From an uncultured bacterium (GTDB lineage: Bacteria; Bacillota; Clostridia; Lachnospirales; Lachnospiraceae): a stretch of 64,000 bases of DNA. The DNA lies in contig CAJMSZ010000004.1 of NCBI GenBank assembly GCA_905216215.1, positions 8,372-72,371 of the forward strand, read 5' to 3'. Below are positions 51,190 to 59,171 of this stretch, in pieces (within the stretch, counting starts at the first letter, position 1; every line of letters starts with the position of its first letter). The notes under the pieces were generated by a model. That model was not told the DNA's origin. It saw nothing but the letters and a program-made list of their open reading frames with translations, and ran no database searches. The position numbers were made by a program, and so were the translations under genes.

Positions 51190-52449
51190 TTATTCTTTTT
51201 CCAATGTAACTCCAATCGTCACTTCATGATCCAGCTGCACCCCGCCTGGGAGTACAATCTGTAATGGTACCGTATAACTGCCTTCAGATTTAACATCAAT
51301 CAGGTTGATGTACACACTGCCCTGCTCTAGCTCACTCATGGAATTCAATTCTTCTCTGGTTCCGATTACAGCAATCTCGATATTTCCGGTGACATCATAG
51401 CTGACCTTATATCCGCTTGGTATATTTAAAACAGATATTGAACCCACAGGAAATTCGAAACGCTTCGTGCCTGCTTTTGCCACAGTAATCTTTACTACTA
51501 CAGGCACACCTGTGGTCTCATCAAGCACACGAAGTCCTCTTGGAATATAATCTGCAATATCTACAGTTCTCTCTACCGTCTCAGACAGATTTGTTTCCTT
51601 CAGTGCTTCTGCCGGAATTTTAATACTGTCAATTCTGTCCAAATCCTCATCTTCCCCGACTACCTCAATCGTCTGCGGTTCAGTCGTCACATCTTCCAGT
51701 ACATACCCATCTGCCACCTGAATTCCCGAGGTATCGAAGTATACCTTCACACTCTTTTTATGTTGTACCGTAATGCTGACTTTAACCGTTTCCCCCTCCA
51801 GATTATCTTCCAAAGTAGTCATTGTAATAGATTTTCCGTTTGCATCATAAATTTCCAGTCTTGCATCCAATTCAGTATCTTCTGATTCTCCATTTAGCTG
51901 CACGCTTGCTACCACTTTATCGATAGACGAAACAATAGACTCCGGTCCACTGATTTCTATCTTTTCCGGATTTGCCTTTGCTTCACTAAGTACATAGCCA
52001 TCCTTCAAATCTCCGGATGTGACTACTGTAATTGGGAACGATTTCGTTTTATTTGCTTCTATTTGGATCTGAATATTACCCGGTACTGCATACGCTTCGT
52101 AGGAATTTCGAATCGCAGCCGTAACCTTGACATCGATTGGAATCAAAGTTCCACTTTTGGTGTCCAGATTCTTCATATCCGCTGTTGCCACAATGGAATC
52201 CACTCTAATTTTTTCCATATCAGACCGCTTTGCCTTTACCACTACAGACACAGTGTCCGTACTATCTACTACCTGATAGGTATTGCCACGATTTGTAATA
52301 ATTTCTGGATGTATAACCGTAACCGGTACTCCGGTAAATGTCCTCGTCATAACCGGGTCCTGTACATTTACAACTGCCAGCCACAATAGAAAGGAGAATC
52401 CAAGCGCCAGCACTTTGTAACCCCAGTTTTTAGTCAGTGCCTCTCTCAT
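51190..52449 (-). CDS. cdaR: CdaR (YbbR-domain) regulator of diadenylate cyclase
   Basis: A 419-residue membrane-anchored protein. One N-terminal helix (WGYKVLALGFSFLLWLAVVNV) is followed by about four YbbR beta domains outside the membrane; repeats of the type 'GYVLSEAKANPEKIEISGP' and 'GYVLEDVTTEPQTIEVVGE' are visible. CdaR binds and modulates CdaA. The ATG at 52449 gives a short basic start before the helix and overlaps cdaA by 20 bases, the usual cdaA-cdaR order. In many Firmicutes glmM comes next; here an HPr-like gene does. Confidence 0.93.
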   Translation of the reverse strand: MREALTKNWGYKVLALGFSFLLWLAVVNVQDPVMTRTFTGVPVTVIHPEIITNRGNTYQVVDSTDTVSVVVKAKRSDMEKIRVDSIVATADMKNLDTKSGTLIPIDVKVTAAIRNSYEAYAVPGNIQIQIEANKTKSFPITVVTSGDLKDGYVLSEAKANPEKIEISGPESIVSSIDKVVASVQLNGESEDTELDARLEIYDANGKSITMTTLEDNLEGETVKVSITVQHKKSVKVYFDTSGIQVADGYVLEDVTTEPQTIEVVGEDEDLDRIDSIKIPAEALKETNLSETVERTVDIADYIPRGLRVLDETTGVPVVVKITVAKAGTKRFEFPVGSISVLNIPSGYKVSYDVTGNIEIAVIGTREELNSMSELEQGSVYINLIDVKSEGSYTVPLQIVLPGGVQLDHEVTIGVTLEKE

Positions 52450-53317
52450 CTTTCTTCCGCCCTTTCCATATTTTTTTAATTCCGCCGATCTCCAGTTCTT
52501 TATTCTGTAGTGCATTTATGCGCTGTTTTAAGTATTCCGGAGTCACGTTTCTTGCAAGTCGTCCACCTTCCGCAATCGATACATGACCTGTTTCTTCCGA
52601 TACCACTATAATCATAGCATCACTTACTTCACTCATTCCAATCGCAGCACGATGTCTGGTGCCAAGGTCTTTACTGATCTGCATATTATCTGAAAGAGGA
52701 AGATAGCAGGTTGCAGACACAATACGGTTCCCACGGACAATAATTGCTCCGTCATGTAGAGGAGTATTATGCTCGAAAATATTAATCAGGACCTGACTTG
52801 ATACAATACAGTCAAGTGGAATGCCCGTTCTCTCATATTCGGTCAACACAGTCTCCCTTTCAACTACGATTAGCGCCCCCGTCTTAACACTTCCCATCTC
52901 AAAGGACGCTCTAACAATACCATCAATGGTTGCCTCGCTGAATTTTGTGTTTTCCTTTCCTTTCTTTTCAAAAAAGACAGCGCCGGACCAGAACTGCTTC
53001 TCGCCTAATTTTTCCAGTGCCCGCCTGAGTTCCGGCTGGAAAACAACAACAACGGCCGTTGCCATAACCGAAAGCATATTTTTTGCTATCCACAAAATAG
53101 TATACATTTTGAAGATATAGGCAATCAGAATAAAACCACCCAGCACCAATATCCCTTTCAACAGCATCCATGCCTTTGTATTTTTTATCCACAAGATAAT
53201 CTGATAAATCAGAAACGCTATAATGAAGATTTCTACAATATCAATAACTCTGACTCTTGGAAAATACATTTCTCCTGATATATAATCCTGAAAAAATTTT
53301 TGAAACGTTGCAAACAC
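52430..53317 (-). CDS. cdaA: CdaA diadenylate cyclase
   Basis: CdaA makes cyclic di-AMP, which controls potassium and osmolyte balance and wall homeostasis. The 295-residue protein has three N-terminal helices (about 24-95) and a DAC domain with the catalytic motifs DGA (189-191, in TPLHDGAIIV) and RHR (221-223, in LGTRHRAAIG). The start is a GTG at 53317 behind a strong GGAGGTG site. It overlaps cdaR, so the pair is translationally coupled. All motif residues are intact. Confidence 0.96.
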   Translation of the reverse strand: MFATFQKFFQDYISGEMYFPRVRVIDIVEIFIIAFLIYQIILWIKNTKAWMLLKGILVLGGFILIAYIFKMYTILWIAKNMLSVMATAVVVVFQPELRRALEKLGEKQFWSGAVFFEKKGKENTKFSEATIDGIVRASFEMGSVKTGALIVVERETVLTEYERTGIPLDCIVSSQVLINIFEHNTPLHDGAIIVRGNRIVSATCYLPLSDNMQISKDLGTRHRAAIGMSEVSDAMIIVVSEETGHVSIAEGGRLARNVTPEYLKQRINALQNKELEIGGIKKIWKGRKKDERGTD

Positions 53318-53356
53318 ACTCGCACCTCCTCTCTCCTATCTGATAAACACCGTTCC

Positions 53357-54478
53357 TTATTTATCATTTAATTCTTTATTTACAATATCTTGAAATTCCA
53401 TCTCTTCTTTCAGATTGCGTTCCAATAAAATCTCTTCTGTACTTTTTTCTTCTCTGTCTTCTGACTTTCTTCTGCTCTCAGGACTTTTCTTTCTTTCTGA
53501 CATTCTTCTATTTCCAGAACTCTTTTCGTTTTGTTCCCTCGTTGTCTTGTCCGGATGCTTTCTCTCATTAATATGCTTCACGACCTTGTCTGGTGCAGCA
53601 ACTGTAAGTTTTGGAACAGCTTTCACATAGTAATAATACTCATCATCCTCGAACTGCATGCGTTCTGTCCGCGAATAATCCACTGAGAAAAACAGGAACT
53701 CCATAACCAGTCCCACTACAATTGCTACTAAATTCCCTAAAATTAGAGCACCATAGGAAATCTTAACTCCAAGCGACACAGAACCAATTGCATATACAAC
53801 AATATTTACAATCGCACCAGAAGCAACGGCTGCTGCCCATGCATAATCAATTGCCATTCTGCGAATCGCATACACGATGCATACGCAGGCAATTACTGCA
53901 AAACAGGCAACCCACATTTCTTTATTCTGAAAGACTGATTTTACAAACAGCATCATCTGATTCATAACTCCATCCGTATTCACGATGGTAGTTGCCGATA
54001 CTTTCAAAAATGCAATCATATAATATGTAATGGTTCCAAACACAATAGGTACTGCAATAACAGGGCCAAACACAAGACCACACGCAATTGGAACGACATA
54101 GGTAAGATTCAGCATACATGCAATCGGTGTAATCATTAAAATGATGGCTCTCTTTGGTGTAAACTGGCAGTAAAGTGCAAACATCATGAAAAATACGATT
54201 GCACACACTCCCATAATTCCAAGCGACAAACTACACATGTGCAGCAGAACAAGTCCGGCTGCAAATATCATAGTAAAAATCGGTGGCAGAACCGTACAAA
54301 CAACTGCCAATCCCAGTGAAATAATTGGTGACGTCATGCTCTTCATTACTCCGATATTACAGTTGATCACATAAAATGTTACAATTGCCAGGAGAAACTG
54401 AATGACTTTATCCACAATAAGAGAATACTTTGCGTAAAACTCCCGCAATTTTTCCTTCCACACTAATAATTCACTCAT
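53357..54478 (-). CDS. Polytopic membrane protein of unknown function
   Basis: A 373-residue protein with about nine or ten membrane helices in residues 20-285 and a long, highly charged cytoplasmic-type tail (290-373) rich in Lys, Arg, Glu and Ser (KHPDKTTREQNEKSSGNRR). I do not recognise a family motif. It overlaps the next upstream gene at ATGA (54478), so both are co-translated, and it sits 39 bases ahead of cdaA. The operon arrangement suggests a link to envelope or osmotic homeostasis, but this is inference. Confidence 0.8.
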   Translation of the reverse strand: MSELLVWKEKLREFYAKYSLIVDKVIQFLLAIVTFYVINCNIGVMKSMTSPIISLGLAVVCTVLPPIFTMIFAAGLVLLHMCSLSLGIMGVCAIVFFMMFALYCQFTPKRAIILMITPIACMLNLTYVVPIACGLVFGPVIAVPIVFGTITYYMIAFLKVSATTIVNTDGVMNQMMLFVKSVFQNKEMWVACFAVIACVCIVYAIRRMAIDYAWAAAVASGAIVNIVVYAIGSVSLGVKISYGALILGNLVAIVVGLVMEFLFFSVDYSRTERMQFEDDEYYYYVKAVPKLTVAAPDKVVKHINERKHPDKTTREQNEKSSGNRRMSERKKSPESRRKSEDREEKSTEEILLERNLKEEMEFQDIVNKELNDK

Positions 54479-54873
54479 TATCCTATCTCCTTCTCATACA
54501 TCTTATTTAATCTCGTCAACATCTGGTTGAATTTTTTGACACGTTTTCTTGCCGCAATGAATTTCTTCTGATAAAAATGATATGCGCCCACTCCATAAAG
54601 CAACACCAGTACACAATACCCGGCTATAACCCCGGCTACCAATAAAATGAGAAATCCAACGCTTAAATGCTCTACAAGTTCATCTGCAAAGGATACCCCA
54701 AAAACGAGTAATGCAATCATGTACCCAAAAGTAACCCAGATTAAAGAAACCAATACCTTAAGACTCAGATAATCCTTCTTGTAATAAGTACTTACGGCAA
54801 TATCTTCTTCTCCCTGGTTTTTCTCATACATGGCCATTCTCGTCATGATTTTCAATTTATTCTCATCAATCAT
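54478..54873 (-). CDS. Small two-helix membrane protein
   Basis: A 131-residue protein with two membrane helices (about 41-60 and 72-97) between a charged N-terminal region (IDENKLKIMTRMAMYEKNQGEED) and a basic C-terminal helix (FIAARKRVKKFNQML). Not recognised. GAGGTG ribosome site before the ATG at 54873. It overlaps the start of the polytopic membrane protein by one base, so the two probably work together. Confidence 0.8.
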   Translation of the reverse strand: MIDENKLKIMTRMAMYEKNQGEEDIAVSTYYKKDYLSLKVLVSLIWVTFGYMIALLVFGVSFADELVEHLSVGFLILLVAGVIAGYCVLVLLYGVGAYHFYQKKFIAARKRVKKFNQMLTRLNKMYEKEIG

Positions 54874-54931
54874 TGTAACACCTCAACCTATCACTTCCCA
54901 TATATTATATACTTTTTAAGTATAGCAAATC

Positions 54932-55657
54932 TCAGTATCCTTGTCCAATACTTATCGTCAAAAAACCGACTTCCTGAACACCTGCACGCTTCAGCGTTCT
55001 TGCCGCTTCATCTATGGTACTTCCCGTTGTATATATGTCATCAATCAAAACTACCTTCTTCGCCATGATTTGGTTCTTCACTTGAAAAGCATGGTCAATA
55101 TTCTTCCTGCGTAGCCTGTTATCCAGTTCTTTCTGTGGCATCGTCCTTTTGCTGCGAATCAACAAACGCTTCGCAACTGGTATCCCAGTTCGTTTTCCAA
55201 GCTCTTCTGCCAAAATTTCCGCCTGATTATACCCACGTTTCCATCTCCGAAAACGATGTAGTGGAATAGGGATTAGCAGATCCACCTTCTGTTTTTTCAG
55301 AAAATCACCGTATTCTTTTGCCATCTCTTCTGCAAAAGTTTTCCCATAGATTCTTTTATTCTGGTATTTCAACTGATATACAGCATCACTTACAGGACTT
55401 CTGTGCACCCACAGGCTTCTTCCCCAGTCATAGACATGTCTGCCCTTTTTGCAGTCGAAACAATACTCCTGCCTGTTATTTTCTATAGGTTTTCCACACT
55501 TCATGCAACGGGGTTCTCTGATTTTGTGAATGGTATTTTCACAGAACTGACAAATTCCTCCCAACGTAATCTGACCACAGAATGGACATTTGGAAGGATA
55601 AATTCCTTGCAGTACGCATTTTTTCAAGATACGAAAGTATTTTTTGTTCATACTCAT
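54932..55657 (-). CDS. comF: ComF-family phosphoribosyltransferase-like protein
   Basis: A 241-residue ComF/GntX protein used in DNA uptake for transformation in other Firmicutes. N-terminal zinc-binding cysteines are visible (CPFCGQ...CQFC and CMKCGKPI...CFDCKKG), then the phosphoribosyltransferase fold with LIPIPLHRFRRWKRGYNQAE and the PRPP-loop VVLIDDIYTTGSTIDEAAR. It follows recD2 by 44 bases, a common pairing. Whether the cell is competent cannot be judged here. Confidence 0.93.
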   Translation of the reverse strand: MSMNKKYFRILKKCVLQGIYPSKCPFCGQITLGGICQFCENTIHKIREPRCMKCGKPIENNRQEYCFDCKKGRHVYDWGRSLWVHRSPVSDAVYQLKYQNKRIYGKTFAEEMAKEYGDFLKKQKVDLLIPIPLHRFRRWKRGYNQAEILAEELGKRTGIPVAKRLLIRSKRTMPQKELDNRLRRKNIDHAFQVKNQIMAKKVVLIDDIYTTGSTIDEAARTLKRAGVQEVGFLTISIGQGY

Positions 55658-55701
55658 TTTTCTGAGTCTGATTTTCTCACGCCTGATATGGAAACTTCAT
55701 T

Positions 55702-57921
55702 TTAATTCTGAACGAACTCTCTGATTCGTTCATCCAGACTGGTATTTCGATTCTGTTCATTCGTATTTTCAATCATTTGCTGAAAGGTTATGTCACTTCC
55801 AACGATAGTCACGCACTTCTTTGCTCTGGTAATCGCTGTGTACAGCAGATTTCTATGAAAGAGCTGACGTGGTCCTGTCAAAAGTGGAATCACAATTGCC
55901 GGATATTCGCTTCCCTGAGACTTATGTATGGTAATCGCATAGGCATGCTCCAGTTCATCCAATTGATCATAGGCATATTTTACTCTTCTTTTCTCATCAA
56001 ATTCCACTTCTAATGTCTCTGTATAGGCATTGATTTCTGTAATGATTCCCATATCTCCATTAAAGATTCCCGTTCCTTTGTCCACTACCAGTCCATATTT
56101 CGTCGCAATCTCCCACTCAAGCTGATAATTATTTTTAATCTGCATGACCTTGTCACCAACTCGGAAAATACGTCCTCCATACTCTTTTTCTGCCTTTTTC
56201 TTATCCGGCGGGTTCATATACTGCTGTAAAATCGTATTTAACCGCTCCACACCGAGAAGTCCTTTCCGCATAGGAGTCAGAACCTGAATGTCATAAGGTT
56301 TCGCGTCTACATATTTGGGCATCTTTTTCTGAATCAAGGTCAATACAACGCTGATAATCACATTCGGATCCTGCCGTTTCAGAAAAAAGAAATCCCTGCT
56401 CTGATTGTCCAGTACCACGTGCTCTCCTCTTTGAATCTTATGTGCATTGACTACAATATCACTTTCCTGAGCCTGTCTGAAAATCTTAGTCAGCCTGACT
56501 ACCGGAAAACATTCTGACTGAATCATATCTTTCAGTACACTTCCCGGTCCTACAGACGGAAGCTGGTTTCCGTCTCCCACAAGCACCAGCCTTGTTCCCG
56601 GCAGAACAGCACGCAGTAAAGCATGCATAAGTGTCAAATCCACCATAGACATTTCATCTATAATAATCACATCTGTTTCCAATGGATTTTCTTCATTTTT
56701 CAGAAAACCATTTTTTGCATTTTCATCCTCCGGATTCCCGCTTACTTCCAGCAGTCTGTGTATGGTCTGCGCCTCATATCCTGTGGCCTCTGTCATTCGT
56801 TTTGCAGCGCGCCCGGTAGGTGCCGCCAGAAGAAGTTCCATTCCTTCACTCTGGAAATAATGAATCATGGCATTGATCGTCGTGGTTTTTCCGGTTCCAG
56901 GTCCTCCAGTCAATATAAGAATTCCATTTTTCATAGCCGATACAACTGCTTTTTTCTGCATTTCATCCAATGCAAGTCCTGCATTTTTCTCAATCTGGGA
57001 AATTCGCCGTTCTATTACCACATCCGCTTCATCATAATGAAGATTCAAATCATGAAGCATTTTGGCTGTGTTAAGCTCCATATAATAGAAATGGGATGTG
57101 TAGACCCGCAGTCCATCTTCCCCCTCTTTGAGAACCACCTTTTTCTCCATGGCCAGATCCATAATATATTTTTCAATATCAGGGAGTTCAATTTCCAAAA
57201 GGGTTGCCGTTCTCTGCAGAAGATTTTCCTTTAAAAGATACACATGTCCCTCAGCCATACTCTGCTGAAGAGTATAAAGGATTCCACTTCGAATACGGAA
57301 GTCTGAATGGGAGTGCAGTCCAATCCGAGTCGCAATCTCATCTGCCGTCTTAAATCCGATTCCCTGAATGTTGTCCGCCATCTGATATGGATTTTCCTCC
57401 AGAACCCGGTAAATTTTCTGTCCATAATATTGATATATCTTAGCCGCCAGTGTGGTCGCAATGCCATATTTCTGAAGATAAATCATTGCCTGGCGCATAT
57501 CTTTCTTTTCCTCTACCTGAACAGCAATCTCTCTTGCTTTACGCTCGCTGATTCCTTTCACTTCTGCAAGTCTTTCCGGCTCTTCTTCTATAATACGGAA
57601 GGTATCTTCCCGGAATTTCTTAACAATTCTTGCAGCCAGTGCCGAGCCAAGTCCTTTGATAGCTCCAGAACCAAGATATTTCTCAATAGAAAGCAAATCT
57701 TCTGGTGCTTTTATCTCATAAGAACCGACCTTAAGCTGCATTCCGTAGACATTATGCATGGTATATTCGCCTTGGACTTCAATCAGTTCACCCTCTGCGA
57801 TATAGTGAAAAGTTCCTACGCAGGTTAATTCTCCTTCTTCATTTTCCAGATTAAATACGGTATATCCATTTTCTTCATTGCGAAACACGATATGTTCCAC
57901 ATATCCTTTTACTTCTGCCAT
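55702..57921 (-). CDS. recD2: RecD2-type DNA helicase
   Basis: A 739-residue SF1B 5'-3' helicase that acts alone in bacteria without RecBC. It has an N-terminal OB-like and helix-hairpin-helix part (about 1-320; LGSGAIKGLGSALAARIVKKF), Walker A TGGPGTGKTTTINAMIHY near residues 345-362, Walker B VIIDEMSMVD, GDGNQLPSVG and the closing motif VI region TIHKSQGSEYPA and LLYTAITRAKK. The ATG at 57921 gives the normal length; the frame upstream runs into the mreB terminator. Role: repair and replication-fork maintenance, inferred from the family. Confidence 0.95.
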   Translation of the reverse strand: MAEVKGYVEHIVFRNEENGYTVFNLENEEGELTCVGTFHYIAEGELIEVQGEYTMHNVYGMQLKVGSYEIKAPEDLLSIEKYLGSGAIKGLGSALAARIVKKFREDTFRIIEEEPERLAEVKGISERKAREIAVQVEEKKDMRQAMIYLQKYGIATTLAAKIYQYYGQKIYRVLEENPYQMADNIQGIGFKTADEIATRIGLHSHSDFRIRSGILYTLQQSMAEGHVYLLKENLLQRTATLLEIELPDIEKYIMDLAMEKKVVLKEGEDGLRVYTSHFYYMELNTAKMLHDLNLHYDEADVVIERRISQIEKNAGLALDEMQKKAVVSAMKNGILILTGGPGTGKTTTINAMIHYFQSEGMELLLAAPTGRAAKRMTEATGYEAQTIHRLLEVSGNPEDENAKNGFLKNEENPLETDVIIIDEMSMVDLTLMHALLRAVLPGTRLVLVGDGNQLPSVGPGSVLKDMIQSECFPVVRLTKIFRQAQESDIVVNAHKIQRGEHVVLDNQSRDFFFLKRQDPNVIISVVLTLIQKKMPKYVDAKPYDIQVLTPMRKGLLGVERLNTILQQYMNPPDKKKAEKEYGGRIFRVGDKVMQIKNNYQLEWEIATKYGLVVDKGTGIFNGDMGIITEINAYTETLEVEFDEKRRVKYAYDQLDELEHAYAITIHKSQGSEYPAIVIPLLTGPRQLFHRNLLYTAITRAKKCVTIVGSDITFQQMIENTNEQNRNTSLDERIREFVQN

Positions 57922-57944
57922 GAAACTCTCCCATTCTCCCACAT

Positions 57945-57989
57945 AAAAAGCGAAACGAAAGGCTGTTTCTCTTTCTAAGAAACAGCCTT
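57945..57989 (-). terminator. Intrinsic terminator after mreB
   Basis: AAGGCTGTTTCT (57959-57970) and AGAAACAGCCTT (57978-57989) form a perfect 12-bp stem; the minus strand continues into a T-rich tail. Confidence 0.9.
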
Positions 57990-58004
57990 CCCCCACGTTA
58001 TGCT

Positions 58005-58994
58005 TTATAAATCTTTTCTTCCATTCATAAATTCAACGAACTGTCCCGTACCGATTGCCACAACCTTCATCGGGTCTTCGGCAGTCATTGTGTTGATTCC
58101 TGTCTTTTCCTCAATCAACTGTTCCAGACCACGAAGCATTGCTCCACCACCGGTAAGTACGATTCCCCTATCCAGAATATCTGCAGATAATTCTGGTGGA
58201 GTACGCTCCAGAACAGCAATAACAGCTTCTACAATCTGACTGGTCGTCTCACGAAGTGCTTCTTCTGTCTCAGAAGCGGTAACTGTCACTGTCTTCGGAA
58301 GTCCTGTGACAAGATTACGTCCTCGCACTTCCATGGTCTCTTCTTCTACCAGGGGATAAGTCGTTCCGATTTTAATCTTAATATCTTCTGCTGTTCTTTC
58401 TCCAATAAGCAGATTATGTTTCTTACGCATAAACCGAACAATTGCCTCGTCAAAATCGTCTCCTGCCACTTTCAGAGATGTATTTACTACAGTTCCTCCC
58501 AAGGAAATAACTGCAATATCAGAAGTACCGCCTCCGATATCTACAATCATATTTCCACATGGTTTGGAAATATCAATTCCGGCTCCAATGGCTGCAGCAA
58601 CCGGTTCTTCAATCAGATGAACTTCTCTTGCACCTGCTGCAAAAGCCGCCTCTTCTACTGCCTTCTTCTCAACCTCTGTAACACCACTAGGCACACATAC
58701 GCTGATGTTTGGCTTCTTAAATGTACGTCTTCCAATGGCTTTCTGAACGAAGTACTTAATCATCTTTTCGGTAACAACATAATCAGAAATAACACCCTGA
58801 CGCAGTGGACGGACCGCAACTATATTTCCCGGAGTTCTTCCGAGCATAAGACGTGCTTCTTCTCCAATCGCTTTAATTACATTGGTGTCTCTGTCAAATG
58901 CAACTACAGAAGGTTCCTTCAACACAACGCCTTTCCCTTTTACATAAACGAGGATACTCGCTGTTCCCAAATCAATTCCAATATCTACTGACAT
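58005..58994 (-). CDS. mreB: MreB/Mbl rod-shape actin homologue
   Basis: A 329-residue bacterial actin that guides side-wall synthesis. Phosphate-1 motif DIGIDLGTASILVYV is at the N-terminus, followed by GRTPGNIVAVRPL, phosphate-2 MIVDIGGGTSDIAVISLGG and the adenosine motif VLTGGGAMLRGLE. Wording such as GEEARLMLGRTPGNIVAVRPL is nearer to Mbl than to MreB of Bacillus. The ATG at 58994 has an AAGGGGAG site close by. There is no mreC/mreD next to it, as is common for Mbl-type copies. A TATAAT for it lies at 59074-59079. Confidence 0.93.
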   Translation of the reverse strand: MSVDIGIDLGTASILVYVKGKGVVLKEPSVVAFDRDTNVIKAIGEEARLMLGRTPGNIVAVRPLRQGVISDYVVTEKMIKYFVQKAIGRRTFKKPNISVCVPSGVTEVEKKAVEEAAFAAGAREVHLIEEPVAAAIGAGIDISKPCGNMIVDIGGGTSDIAVISLGGTVVNTSLKVAGDDFDEAIVRFMRKKHNLLIGERTAEDIKIKIGTTYPLVEEETMEVRGRNLVTGLPKTVTVTASETEEALRETTSQIVEAVIAVLERTPPELSADILDRGIVLTGGGAMLRGLEQLIEEKTGINTMTAEDPMKVVAIGTGQFVEFMNGRKDL

Positions 58995-59171
58995 TCCATT
59001 CTCCCCTTTCACATCTTATCTATATCCCTTATCTTTTTGTCCATAAATGCATATACTTTTACATACATCCCACATTATAATAAAAAATCCGGCAAATGGA
59101 AAGTCCTTTTTTTCAATTTAGTTATTCTTAAGATTTCTTATATTTTTCTTATCCATTTCTTATAAACTTTG
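58995..59171 (-). promoter_or_regulatory. uvrA-mreB spacer with mreB promoter
   Basis: This 177-base spacer has a clear -10 TATAAT on the minus strand (59074-59079) but only a weak -35. No strong terminator for uvrA is seen; the rest is AT-rich without recognisable structure. Confidence 0.55.

Noticed and set aside
56623..57234. A 203-codon open frame on the plus strand
   Set aside because: It lies antisense inside recD2, has no ribosome site, and its Cys/His/Phe-rich product looks like mirrored coding sequence.
58416..58991. A 191-codon open frame on the plus strand
   Set aside because: It is antisense to mreB, with a composition typical of a reverse-frame shadow and no recognisable domain.
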